Assembly: GCA_031265875.1 (NCBI GenBank) | Contig: JAISCA010000044.1 | Location: forward strand, 20,163 to 84,162 | Origin: Propionibacteriaceae bacterium | Lineage (GTDB): Bacteria; Actinomycetota; Actinomycetes; Propionibacteriales; Propionibacteriaceae | Reading direction: 5' to 3' | Length of the DNA: 64,000 bases | Notes under the pieces: generated by a model | Told to the model about the DNA's origin: nothing | The model's input: only the letters and a program-made list of their open reading frames with translations | Database searches by the model: none | Translations under genes and position numbers: made by a program | Part shown: one piece after another, positions 35,636 through 45,399 of the stretch | Numbering within the stretch: the stretch's first letter is position 1 | Layout of the letters: each line of letters opens with the position of its first letter

Positions 35636-38093
35636 GCTGGAACCGGGACGGCCCGAGGCTCCGCTGGCTGGTTCTGTCCCAGCCCCAGCCGGGTCGGCCC
35701 GGTCTGGTCCGACTCCATCTGGTCCGGCTCCAGCCGGGTCGGCCCTGTCCAACCCAGTCCCATTCGGACCAGCCTCATCTGGGTCGGCCTCGTCCGGTCG
35801 GGCGGCCCGGCCGGATGGGCTCGACCTGCGTCTGGCGCCGGCCGCCTTGGCGGCTTGGGCCGGTCAATGGTTGACCGTCTGGCACCAGACCGGGCTGGCT
35901 GTGACCAGTCTGACCGCCGCCTTGGCGGCGCTGTTGGCTTGGCGGCGGCGTTCCACCGTCCTGGCGCTGGTGGCCACGGTCTTGGCCGCCACCGCCGTGA
36001 TCGGCGGGTTGCGGGTCTGGCGTCTGACTCAGGGTCCGGCGCCTGACCTGGCCCGCCAGGAGGCGGTGGCGGCGGTCGAATTGACGGTCGGCCACAGCGC
36101 CTTGGTGGGGCAGGGGGAGACGGTCCTGGTCCACGCCACCCTGGAACGGGTCAGCGGGCGGGGCCAGGCTTTCACCACCCACCTAGCCGTGCTGCTGGTC
36201 GTCAACGGTTCGGCCGGGGCCGACTGGCTCGGCCTCGATCCCGGCCGGCGGATGGCGGTCGAAGGACGTTTGGCTCCGGCCGAGCGGGCCGACGGAGTGG
36301 CCGCGCTGCTCAAGCCTTTGGGACCTCCCCGACTGGTGGCGGAGGCTCCGGCCTGGCGGCGGGCGGTCGAACAGGTCCGGCGCAGCCTGCGTCAAGCCAT
36401 GGCCCGGGCCAGCCCGGAGCAGGCCGCTTTGGTGCCGGCCCTGGTGGTGGGGGACACCGAGGCCATGCCGGCGAGCTTGCGGCAGGACTTCCAGACCACC
36501 GGCCTGACCCATCTGACAGCGGTCTCGGGAGCCAACTTGACCATTCTGTTGGCCTTCTTGTCCGTCCTGGCCCGCCTGATCGGGCTGCGCGGACGCTGGC
36601 TCGACCTGGTGGCGCTGGTCGGCGTGATCGGCTTCGTCGCTCTATGCCACAGCGAACCCAGTGTTTTGCGAGCCGCCGCCATGGGCCTGGTCGGTCTGGT
36701 CGCCTTACGCCATTCCCCCGCCTCGGGACGTGGTCTACGCCATCTCTGTCTGGCCGTGGTGGGGCTGACCTGGATCGACCCTTGGCTGTCCCACTCGATC
36801 GGCTTCGTCTTATCCGTCTTGGCTTGTCTCGGCCTGCTGGTCTGGGGCCGGCCCTGGAGTTTGGCTCTGGGACGTTGGCTGCCAGGTTGGCTGGCCGAAG
36901 CGGTGGCCGTGCCTTTGGCCGCCCAATTGGCCACTCAGCCGGTCGTGGCCTGGCTGTCCGGCTCGGTCAGCTTGGTCGGGGTGTTGGCCAACGCTTTGGC
37001 CGGTCCGCCGGTCGGCCCGGCCACTGTGCTCGGCTTGGTCACCGCCCTGGTCGGATCGTTCAGCCCGGCGTTGGGCGGGCTGGTCGGCCGGCTGACCGGT
37101 TGGCTGGTCGAACCGATCTTGCAGGTGGCGCACCGCTGCGCCCGACTGCCTGGCGCCGCCCAGCCTTGGCCGGCTCAGCCGGTCGCCTTGGTCTGTCTGA
37201 CCGCCGGCTGTCTGACCTTGGCTTGGTTGATGCCCCGCTTGTTAGGCCGCAGTTGGTTGGTCTTGATCCTGGCCGTCGGACTGGTCGTGGGTCTGGGGCG
37301 GGCCCCGATGCAGCCCGGTTGGCCGCCCTCGGACTGGTCGGTGGTGGCCTGCGACGTCGGCCAAGGTGACGCCTTGGCGGTCAAGGTCGGTCCGGGCCAG
37401 GCCCTCCTGATCGACGTCGGGCCGCCTCAGGCCGGTTTGGGGCGTTGTCTGGACGGTCTGGGCGTGCGGCAGGTGCCAGTCGTCGTCTTGAGCCACTTCC
37501 ATGCCGACCACGTCGGCGGCCTGGCCGAATTGTTGGCCGGTTGGCCGGTCGGCCTCATCGTGGCCAATCAATCGGACGGGGCGGCGTCGTCGGCCCAAGC
37601 CTTGGCCGCTCAGCGAGCGGTGGACTGGCGGCAGGTCGGCGCGGGCGACAGTCTCAGTCTGGGCGACGTCCAGCTGACGGTCCTGTCGGAGGCGCCGGCG
37701 ACGACCGTCTTCGATCAGGCCGAGGAGTCCAGCGCCGCCAACGACGCCTCGTTGGTCTGCCGGGTCGTCGTGGACGGTATCAGCCTGTTGGCCACCGGCG
37801 ACCTGGAACTAGCCGGTCAACAGGCCCTAGTGGCGGCGGGAGTCGATCTGGCGGTCGATGTGTTGAAGCTGCCGCACCACGGCTCGGCTCGGCAGGAGGC
37901 CGCCTTCCTGGCCCGGACCGGAGCCAGGATCGCCCTCATCAGCGTGGGGGAGGGCAATGATTACGGCCACCCGGCGGACAGCGCGCTGCGCCGGCTGGAC
38001 GAACTGGGCGCGTTGGTGGCCCGGACCGATCAGCACGGTTCGATCGCCATCGGTCGGCGGGCGGGCGAACTCGTCATCGTCTCCCAGCGCTGA
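35628..38093 (+). CDS. comEC: ComEC/Rec2-family DNA uptake channel protein
   Basis: The protein has 821 residues. The start is GTG 35628, overlapping the comEA stop. A repetitive Pro/Ser/Gly head of about 60 residues is followed by helices and the DUF4131-like region. The competence domain (LTAVSGANLTILLAFLSVLARL and about ten helices) comes next. The metallo-beta-lactamase-like nuclease domain closes it: CDVGQGDALAVKVG, HFHADHVGGL, ATGDLE and LKLPHHGSA. It forms the channel for single-stranded DNA entry. The order comEA-comEC-holA is common in Actinobacteria. Confidence 0.93.
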   Translation: MSELEPGRPEAPLAGSVPAPAGSARSGPTPSGPAPAGSALSNPVPFGPASSGSASSGRAARPDGLDLRLAPAALAAWAGQWLTVWHQTGLAVTSLTAALAALLAWRRRSTVLALVATVLAATAVIGGLRVWRLTQGPAPDLARQEAVAAVELTVGHSALVGQGETVLVHATLERVSGRGQAFTTHLAVLLVVNGSAGADWLGLDPGRRMAVEGRLAPAERADGVAALLKPLGPPRLVAEAPAWRRAVEQVRRSLRQAMARASPEQAALVPALVVGDTEAMPASLRQDFQTTGLTHLTAVSGANLTILLAFLSVLARLIGLRGRWLDLVALVGVIGFVALCHSEPSVLRAAAMGLVGLVALRHSPASGRGLRHLCLAVVGLTWIDPWLSHSIGFVLSVLACLGLLVWGRPWSLALGRWLPGWLAEAVAVPLAAQLATQPVVAWLSGSVSLVGVLANALAGPPVGPATVLGLVTALVGSFSPALGGLVGRLTGWLVEPILQVAHRCARLPGAAQPWPAQPVALVCLTAGCLTLAWLMPRLLGRSWLVLILAVGLVVGLGRAPMQPGWPPSDWSVVACDVGQGDALAVKVGPGQALLIDVGPPQAGLGRCLDGLGVRQVPVVVLSHFHADHVGGLAELLAGWPVGLIVANQSDGAASSAQALAAQRAVDWRQVGAGDSLSLGDVQLTVLSEAPATTVFDQAEESSAANDASLVCRVVVDGISLLATGDLELAGQQALVAAGVDLAVDVLKLPHHGSARQEAAFLARTGARIALISVGEGNDYGHPADSALRRLDELGALVARTDQHGSIAIGRRAGELVIVSQR

Positions 38094-38169
38094 GGTTGTC
38101 CCTGCCTGCGCTGGGGTTCCCCAACCTTCGCTGAGGGTCTCCTAAGGCGGGATCCGCCAGCGTCGCGGT

Positions 38170-38183
38170 CACCCCGAGGGGTG
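38170..38183. terminator. Small hairpin between convergent comEC and holA
   Basis: CACCC-CGAG-GGGTG is a short stem with a tetraloop, 4 nt from the holA stop. It may end one or both transcripts; evidence is weak. Confidence 0.3.
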
Positions 38184-38187
38184 TCGG

Positions 38188-39174
38188 TCAACGTTTATGG
38201 GCGGCTCGGCGGCAGGCCGTCACGGTTATGACCAATTGCTCCAGGGCGAAGTCGGGGTCGCCCGAGGCCCCTTTGACCTTGGCGTCGGCTTGGGCCACGG
38301 CTCGGATGGCTTGGGCCACGGCGGACTCGCTCCACGAGCGGGCGCGTTGGGCGATCTCATCCACCTTCCAAGCCGGGGCGCCGATGGCCGTCGCGATGTC
38401 GCCCGAGCGGCTATAGCGGCGGGCGGCGTTGAAATAGCGGCCCAATTGGCGTAGGCCATTGGCGAAGGCGGCGGTGATCAAGACGTGGGCGGCGCCGGAG
38501 GCCAAAGCCCAGCGCAATTTGACGATGGCCTGACCGGTGCGCCCGGCCAGGGCGTCATCGGCCACCGCGAAACTGCTGACGGAGGCACGACCGGCGAAGT
38601 AACGCCGGATCTCGGCCGCCGTGATGGTCGACTGCTCGGCGTCGGCCAACAGCTGGGAGACCGCCGCCGCCAAGGCCCGGCTGTCCGGACCGATGGCGTC
38701 GATCAACTGTTGGCTGGCCTGCTCGCCGATGCTCCCACCCAGGCGCCGGGCCTCGTCCCGTACGAAATCGGCCAGTTGGCGCGGCTTCAAGGCTTGACAG
38801 GCGACCACCTGGTCGGCCAGCGGCTTCAACTCGTCCAGCAGAGCCTTGCCCTGGTTGCCGCCGCCGTGCTGGCAGATCAAGGCCAAGCTGTCGGGCAGAT
38901 CGCGGGCCAGGTCGCCCAGGGCCCGGCGCAAGTCGGACGGGGTCTGCTCGAGGCCGGTCAGACAGGCGATGGTGTTGGCGGCGAAGAGGTCGGAGCCCGT
39001 CACAGCTTGGAGCCGGCCCAGGTCGAGGTCGGCCGCCGCCGTCGTGGTGAGGGAGGCGGCCGGGTCGAGCCGACGCAGTTCGGCCACGGCGTTAGCCATG
39101 GCCCGTTCGGCCAGGAAGGCCTCCGGGCCGGTGATCACGATCAGGCCGCCGAAACGGGCCGCTGGACTTGCCAC
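38188..39174 (-). CDS. holA: DNA polymerase III delta subunit
   Basis: This 328-residue clamp-loader subunit has the family pattern: VITGPEAFLAERAMANAV at the N-terminus (degenerate P-loop region of delta), SLALICQHGGGNQGKALLDELK, PRQLADFVRDEARRLG and FALEQLVITVTACR at the end. It wrenches open the sliding clamp during loading. The start is GTG 39174; CATGCT lies 6 nt upstream and may be a weak leaderless -10. It is normally followed by rpsT in actinobacterial genomes, but here it faces an inserted block. Confidence 0.9.
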   Translation of the reverse strand: MASPAARFGGLIVITGPEAFLAERAMANAVAELRRLDPAASLTTTAAADLDLGRLQAVTGSDLFAANTIACLTGLEQTPSDLRRALGDLARDLPDSLALICQHGGGNQGKALLDELKPLADQVVACQALKPRQLADFVRDEARRLGGSIGEQASQQLIDAIGPDSRALAAAVSQLLADAEQSTITAAEIRRYFAGRASVSSFAVADDALAGRTGQAIVKLRWALASGAAHVLITAAFANGLRQLGRYFNAARRYSRSGDIATAIGAPAWKVDEIAQRARSWSESAVAQAIRAVAQADAKVKGASGDPDFALEQLVITVTACRRAAHKR

Positions 39175-39245
39175 AGGCTCAGCATGCCATGCCCCTGCGA
39201 CAGTTCCCCAGCTGGTCGCGGCGGCGGGTGTCGCACGGCATCGGT

Positions 39246-39251
39246 TACGGT
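39246..39251 (+). promoter_or_regulatory. -10 element for a leaderless start of the antiporter gene
   Basis: TACGGT is followed by 6 nt and GTG 39258. It supports this start over ATG 39189, which would leave only 14 nt to holA. Confidence 0.55.
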
Positions 39252-39257
39252 GAGTCG

Positions 39258-40673
39258 GTGATTCCTTGGTGGGGCGTGATTCCGTTCGCGATCATGCTGA
39301 TCGCGGTGGCTACGCTGCCGCTGTTGCCCGCCACCTCCCATTGGTGGGAGAAACCTGAAGTCCAACTGATGGTGTCCTTGCTGCTCGGCTTGCCGGTCGC
39401 CTTGGCCATGATCGCGGTCGACGAGGGCGAACTGGTCGTACACGCCCTGATCGAGTACTTCCAGTTCGTCAGCTTGCTCTTCGGCCTCTTCGTGGTGGCC
39501 GGCGGCATCGCTCTGACCGGCGACCTGGCCGGCACCCCCAAAGTCAACACGGCCTTTCTAGCGGTCGGCTCCGTCTTGGCCTCCCTGATCGGCACCACCG
39601 GGGCCGCCATTTTGCTGATCCGTCCGATGGTGCGTTCAAACGCCCACCGGCGGCATCGGGTCCACACCGTCGTCTTCGCCATCTTCACCCTGGCCAACTG
39701 CGGCGGCCTGCTGACGCCTTTGGGCGATCCACCCCTCTTCCTCGGCCTGTTGCGCGGGGTGCCTTTCAGCTGGACCTTGCACCTGTGGCCGCAGTGGCTG
39801 CTAGTCAATGGTCTCTTGCTGGTGACCTACTACTGCTTGGACCGGGCCCTGATGGTGGACGAGGACCCCAGCCGGGACATCGTCGAGCCGCTCGGCGTCA
39901 GAGGTGGTGGGGGCGTGATCTGGTTCATCGTCATCATCGCCGCCGTCGCTTTGGTCCCATCGGTCGACGTCGAGGCGGTGCAGGCCGGACAAGCCACTTG
40001 GCCGGACTATCTGCCTTGGCGCGAGCTCATCATCTTGGGCGCCGCTTGGCTGGCTTGGCGGACCGGCGACAAGGTGGCTCGTTTCAAGGTCAACCGCTTC
40101 AGTTGGGGGCCCATCGCCGAGGTGGCGGCCATCTTCGTCGGCATCTTCTTGACCATGATTCCGGCCCTGCGCCTGCTCGATCAGAGGGCTGGCGGATTGC
40201 CCCTCAGCCCCATCACTTTGCATCTGTTCACCGGCGGCCTGTCCGCTGTCTTGGACAATGCCCCGACTTACGCCACCTTCTTCGAGGTGGCCGCCAACTC
40301 CAGCCTGGCCCGGCAGCCGGGCGTGGCTCTGGTGGCGGGCGTGCCCGAGGTCTACCTGGTGGCGGTCAGCACCGGCGCCGTCCTCTGGGGCGCAATGACC
40401 TATATCGGCAACGGCCCCAATTTCATGGTCCGCTCCATCGCCGAGTCCGCCGGCGTGCGTATGCCCAGTTTCGTCGGCTACATGGCTTGGTCCGCTCGCT
40501 GGCTGCTGCCCTGCCTGCTGGCCGCCGTCCTGATCTTCTCACTCGACCACCCGGTGGCCCGCTGGTGCGGCTGGGGCTTGGTCGTCCTGCTGCTCCTACG
40601 CGCCGCTCTGCTATTCCGAGGCCGTGGCCTGGGCCTGCCCCAACGCCCGCCCACGCCCAGCGCACGTCTCTGA
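39258..40673 (+). CDS. Sodium:proton antiporter / CitMHS-like ion transporter
   Basis: This 471-residue protein has about 11-12 membrane helices. The most telling block is FTLANCGGLLTPLGDPPLFLGLLRGVPF, found in NhaD/NhaE-like and CitMHS_2 transporters, together with GTTGAAILLIRPM and the second-half loop LFTGGLSAVLDNAPTYATFF. These suggest exchange of Na+ and H+ or a dicarboxylate. The start at GTG 39258 follows from the promoter spacing; ATG 39189 would add 23 residues. It is the first gene of an accessory block between holA and rpsT. Confidence 0.8.
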   Translation: MIPWWGVIPFAIMLIAVATLPLLPATSHWWEKPEVQLMVSLLLGLPVALAMIAVDEGELVVHALIEYFQFVSLLFGLFVVAGGIALTGDLAGTPKVNTAFLAVGSVLASLIGTTGAAILLIRPMVRSNAHRRHRVHTVVFAIFTLANCGGLLTPLGDPPLFLGLLRGVPFSWTLHLWPQWLLVNGLLLVTYYCLDRALMVDEDPSRDIVEPLGVRGGGGVIWFIVIIAAVALVPSVDVEAVQAGQATWPDYLPWRELIILGAAWLAWRTGDKVARFKVNRFSWGPIAEVAAIFVGIFLTMIPALRLLDQRAGGLPLSPITLHLFTGGLSAVLDNAPTYATFFEVAANSSLARQPGVALVAGVPEVYLVAVSTGAVLWGAMTYIGNGPNFMVRSIAESAGVRMPSFVGYMAWSARWLLPCLLAAVLIFSLDHPVARWCGWGLVVLLLLRAALLFRGRGLGLPQRPPTPSARL

Positions 40674-40689
40674 TGGGAAGGAAGCCGCA

Positions 40690-41031
40690 ATGACCACCGA
40701 CACGAGCCAGTACAGGTTCATCCCCGGTGTCTCCAAAGTCACCTGGGACGGCGACCTGGATGAGACGCCCGTCTACATCGACGGCCGTCGTTACACAGAG
40801 GCCGACGCCGAAGCGGACGCCGACCGGGCCGAGCAGATGCTGCGCGACGGCCTGGTTCCCGGTTTGATCCCCGGCGGGAAGTCCCTGTCCGGCGGCGGCA
40901 AGCACTCGCCGGTCGTCAGAGTCGTCCTGTCCGAAGACACCCTCGCCCAAGTCAAAGCCCGTGCCACTCAGTCGCACATGTCGGTGTCGAAGTACCTGCG
41001 CCGCATGATCGAGGCGAGCTTGGCCGAATGA
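40690..41031 (+). CDS. Ribbon-helix-helix (CopG/antitoxin-like) protein without a visible toxin
   Basis: The protein has 113 residues from ATG 40690 with AAGGAAG upstream, only 16 nt after the antiporter. Residues about 68-113 (SPVVRVVLSEDTLAQVKARATQ, then HMSVSKYLRRMIEASL) form a ribbon-helix-helix DNA-binding fold. The front half is acidic (WDGDLDETPVYIDGRRYTEADAEADADRAEQ). Such proteins are usually antitoxins that bind a RelE or PIN toxin. No toxin gene follows; the next 346 nt are empty. It may be an orphan antitoxin or a small regulator. Confidence 0.7.
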   Translation: MTTDTSQYRFIPGVSKVTWDGDLDETPVYIDGRRYTEADAEADADRAEQMLRDGLVPGLIPGGKSLSGGGKHSPVVRVVLSEDTLAQVKARATQSHMSVSKYLRRMIEASLAE

Positions 41032-41377
41032 TCCGACTGATCGAACCATGAGCGGGAAGCGCCTTTGAAGATAGTGATCGCCATCTAGTTCACTTTGTCC
41101 AATACGATGGAAAGAGCCCTTACCGCGCCAGATCAGTCATCTCCACTCTAACTCAACTAACACCTCAGCGAGCGTCGACGGTGATCGAGACTTGACCCGT
41201 AGCCTCCGGCGACGCCTGCTAACACGCAAACCTGGGCAACCGTCTTCCGGAACTTCACTCGGACTTCGGGAGAAACTCCGAAACTCTTCAATCGATTCTC
41301 ACAGAATGCGTCACGCATTACTCGCCCATATCTCAGTAATATATTATTTATATAACCTCTCGAGAAGAAGGTTTCAG
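41032..41377. other. Low-GC intergenic region upstream of the matrixin gene
   Basis: This 346-nt stretch lacks a believable gene. It is clearly poorer in GC than its flanks, especially after 41280. It holds a small hairpin (TTCGGGAG/CTCCGAA) near 41266-41283, a 15-nt palindrome at 41305-41319, and AT-rich promoter-like sequence (ATATATTATTTATATAACC) at about 41339-41357, followed by the ribosome site of the next gene. Confidence 0.55.
41305..41319. promoter_or_regulatory. Palindromic candidate operator of the matrixin gene
   Basis: AATGCGT-C-ACGCATT has 7-bp perfect arms around one base, 20 nt before the AT-rich promoter-like stretch and 58 nt before the start codon. It is a likely regulator site; the regulator is unknown. 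Confidence 0.45.
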
Positions 41378-42007
41378 ATGAAATCCCCAAAGCACCATAT
41401 CATCAAACAAAGCCAAGCTAGCCTCCGTCGCACCGCCGCTGTCGCACTTGTCCTCGTGGCATCACTCGCTATAGCACCTTTCGCAGCCAACGGGGCGGCT
41501 CTTGGAGGAAAATGGGCCACCCCAACTTACACGTACTATAGGTCGGTAAACGGATATACCGCTTACTCTTCGTCTGCGGCGGGTGCAGCGGCCGCCTGGA
41601 ATAGTAATACCGCGTTCAACGTCGTCCTGGGAACAGTGGGGAGCGCTGTCTGGTACAACGTTAATGACTATGGCGTAACGGATTGGTTAGGGATTGGAGA
41701 ACCTGGTCCAAATGCGACATCTGGTACTTATACGAACGGTTCGATAAGGATCAACGCCGGATGGCTAGACACTCGTCATTTCAATTGCACAACCCCTGGA
41801 GCGCAATCTTGTGCCTACGCGGCAGACGATGCTAACCAGAGGCAGTGCGTGTCCGCTCACGAAATGGGTCACATTATCGGTCTCGCCCACACGGGTGTCA
41901 CAACCAATACAATCATGAATGTTAATCACGGAGACAGGTGTCATGCAAAAGGTCTAACCGGACCGACAGCTGGTGATAGTAATGACGTCAACGCGATTTA
42001 TTCATAG
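41378..42007 (+). CDS. Secreted matrixin-type zinc metalloprotease
   Basis: The protein has 209 residues from ATG 41378 with AAGAAGG upstream. A signal peptide spans about 1-40 (RRTAAVALVLVASLAIAPFAANGA). The zinc-binding consensus HExGHxxGxxH is intact as HEMGHIIGLAH with His161, Glu162, His165 and His171, and the Met-turn is IMNVN. Four or more cysteines (NCTT, QSCAY, RQCVS, RCHAK) could form disulfides. It is a small minimal catalytic domain without other modules, so it is probably active on extracellular protein. Codon usage and GC are lower than the neighbours, suggesting recent acquisition. Confidence 0.85.
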   Translation: MKSPKHHIIKQSQASLRRTAAVALVLVASLAIAPFAANGAALGGKWATPTYTYYRSVNGYTAYSSSAAGAAAAWNSNTAFNVVLGTVGSAVWYNVNDYGVTDWLGIGEPGPNATSGTYTNGSIRINAGWLDTRHFNCTTPGAQSCAYAADDANQRQCVSAHEMGHIIGLAHTGVTTNTIMNVNHGDRCHAKGLTGPTAGDSNDVNAIYS

Positions 42008-42049
42008 TGAACTTATTTACCCCTTAGCTAAAAGAATAAGGATGACCCA

Positions 42050-42646
42050 ATGAATGCCAAATCTCTGCGAATCGCATTGCTGATTCCGTTGTTCCTACTG
42101 GCCGCTGGTTGTGGCGCGGACATTGGATCGCCTAACCAATCAACCTCCACAGCATTGCCTATCCGTGTTGTGCGGGCCGATCTCGCTTCGGGAGCGGCTA
42201 GCGTCGAGGAGTTGGCCGCATGGAGCCAGCTGGCCGTTCTAGGCACGGCCAGGACCGCGCGACAAGAGCCGAACCAGGTCGATCCGACGATCGTCTCCAC
42301 CGTTCAGTCCTTTACCGTCGACCAGCTCGTCTGGGGCACGGCCCCACGGGACACCGTTGAGGTGAGGTTCACCGGCGGTGTCGTTCGTGACGAGGTGCCC
42401 GACCCCTATCTGCTGCAGCTCGAAGGACAGCCCCAGTTCGATGCAGGCCATCAGTATTTCCTCGTCCTGCTGGGGCCTTCCCCTGACGGAACGTACATGG
42501 TGTTAGGTGGACCGCAGGGGCGGTACGAGGTCACGGACGGCCGACTGGTCGCCGTGCCGGGAACCTATGCTGACCCTGTCGTCGCTTCCTTGAACGGGAC
42601 CGAGTTCGAGGCGGCGGCCCAAGAACTGACGGGCATGACCCGCTGA
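42050..42646 (+). CDS. Putative lipoprotein, unknown function
   Basis: The protein has 198 residues from ATG 42050 with AAGGATG upstream. The lipobox LLAAGC places Cys21 at the mature N-terminus. The body alternates beta strands (DTVEVRFTGGVV, HQYFLVLLGPSPDGTYMVLGGPQGRYEV) and resembles small secreted proteins that follow metalloprotease genes, but I recognise no named family. It lies 42 nt after the matrixin gene and shares a terminator-like repeat, so the two are probably co-transcribed. A substrate-holding or inhibitor role is only a guess. Confidence 0.65.
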   Translation: MNAKSLRIALLIPLFLLAAGCGADIGSPNQSTSTALPIRVVRADLASGAASVEELAAWSQLAVLGTARTARQEPNQVDPTIVSTVQSFTVDQLVWGTAPRDTVEVRFTGGVVRDEVPDPYLLQLEGQPQFDAGHQYFLVLLGPSPDGTYMVLGGPQGRYEVTDGRLVAVPGTYADPVVASLNGTEFEAAAQELTGMTR

Positions 42647-42991
42647 GCGCAGACCCGCTGCCCCCGCAACGGCTTAGCTGCCCGCGACCTGGAACCCAAG
42701 GCCCGACGACATCTACTCTCTCGGGTCTTGGGTTTCTGGCGCGTTGCGCCGGAATCCGGTCGACATGTGGAGTTTCTCCTGAGTTCGCCGCTTCAGTCAC
42801 CCTCGAGTAGTGCCTGGCCACGGCACCTGCCAGAGCGTCGTACCAGCCGGTCCTCACCGCCTTTGGGGAGACCCGATCGCCCACTGGGTTTGGCCAGGCC
42901 CGGCTGGGCCTGGTAAATTGACGCCTCGTGTCCGAGCGCGCCTGCGCTGGGACCGTATTTACGACCCACCACCGACGAAGAGGCTTGCCCA
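42647..42991. other. Intergenic region between the lipoprotein and rpsT
   Basis: No gene is supported in these 345 nt. The left part contains the terminator at 42694-42733. The right part contains a plausible rpsT promoter, TTGGCC at 42892-42897 and TAAATT at 42914-42919, and a GC-rich leader ending in the AAGAGG ribosome site. Confidence 0.5.
42694..42733 (+). terminator. Terminator of the matrixin-lipoprotein unit
   Basis: ACCCAAGGCCCGA pairs with TCGGGTCTTGGGT over 12 of 13 positions across a 14-nt loop and is followed by TTCT. It lies 48 nt after the lipoprotein stop. Confidence 0.7.
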
Positions 42992-43252
42992 GTGGCGAAC
43001 ATCAAGTCCCAGCTCAAGCGAATCAAGACCAACGAGATCGCCCGTCAGCGTAATAAGGCGGTCAAGTCTGGTCTGCGCACCCAGATCCGCAAGTTCCGTC
43101 TGGCGGCGGACGCTGGCGACGCCGAGAAGGCCACGGTGGCGGCGCGGGCCGCCTGCCAGGCTTTGGACAAGGCCGTCAGCAAGGGCGTCATCCACGCCAA
43201 TAACGCCGCCAACCGCAAATCGGCCATCGCCAAGCGGGCCGCCGCCTTGTGA
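42992..43252 (+). CDS. rpsT: 30S ribosomal protein S20
   Basis: This 86-residue basic protein starts at GTG 42992. [33 protein letters not shown] (given by its ends) and the [19 protein letters not shown] tail are S20. It binds 16S rRNA early in 30S assembly. It is a backbone gene between holA and lepA. Confidence 0.97.
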   Translation: MANIKSQLKRIKTNEIARQRNKAVKSGLRTQIRKFRLAADAGDAEKATVAARAACQALDKAVSKGVIHANNAANRKSAIAKRAAAL

Positions 43253-43352
43253 CTCGGGCCTGACCGTCGCGACGGTCAGCCGGGTCCGCTCCGGACCGCT
43301 TGGCCCAAGCCAGTCGGTCCGGTCGCCTGGTTGGCGCGCGAGCACCGCTGAT

Positions 43353-43375
43353 AGGGCGCCTCAGGGCGCCCTTTG
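43353..43375 (+). terminator. Terminator of rpsT
   Basis: AGGGCGCC-TCAG-GGCGCCCT is an 8-bp perfect stem with a tetraloop followed by TTG, 100 nt after the rpsT stop. Confidence 0.75.
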
Positions 43376-43551
43376 CCTTGCCCGAGCCCAGTCGCCGGTC
43401 TCCGCTCAGTCGCCCGGAGCGGTCAGACCGGGTCCGCCCCAGGCCGGGTGAGGAGCCCAACGGCCCAGCCCGCCGTATGCGACAATGAGGCGACTGTTCC
43501 GACCGACCCGCCGCGATCCGATCCCGGATCGACCTGAGCCCAGGACACCGA

Positions 43552-45384
<1,833 letters not shown>

Positions 45385-45399
45385 GAGCGGGGGCGACTA

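Noticed and set aside
41157..41390. 77-codon minus-strand frame upstream of the matrixin gene
   Set aside because: It covers the promoter and palindrome, has no ribosome site and no recognisable similarity.
42647..42991. tRNA or small stable RNA before rpsT
   Set aside because: No cloverleaf or CCA-like end could be drawn; the repeat at the left is better explained as a terminator.
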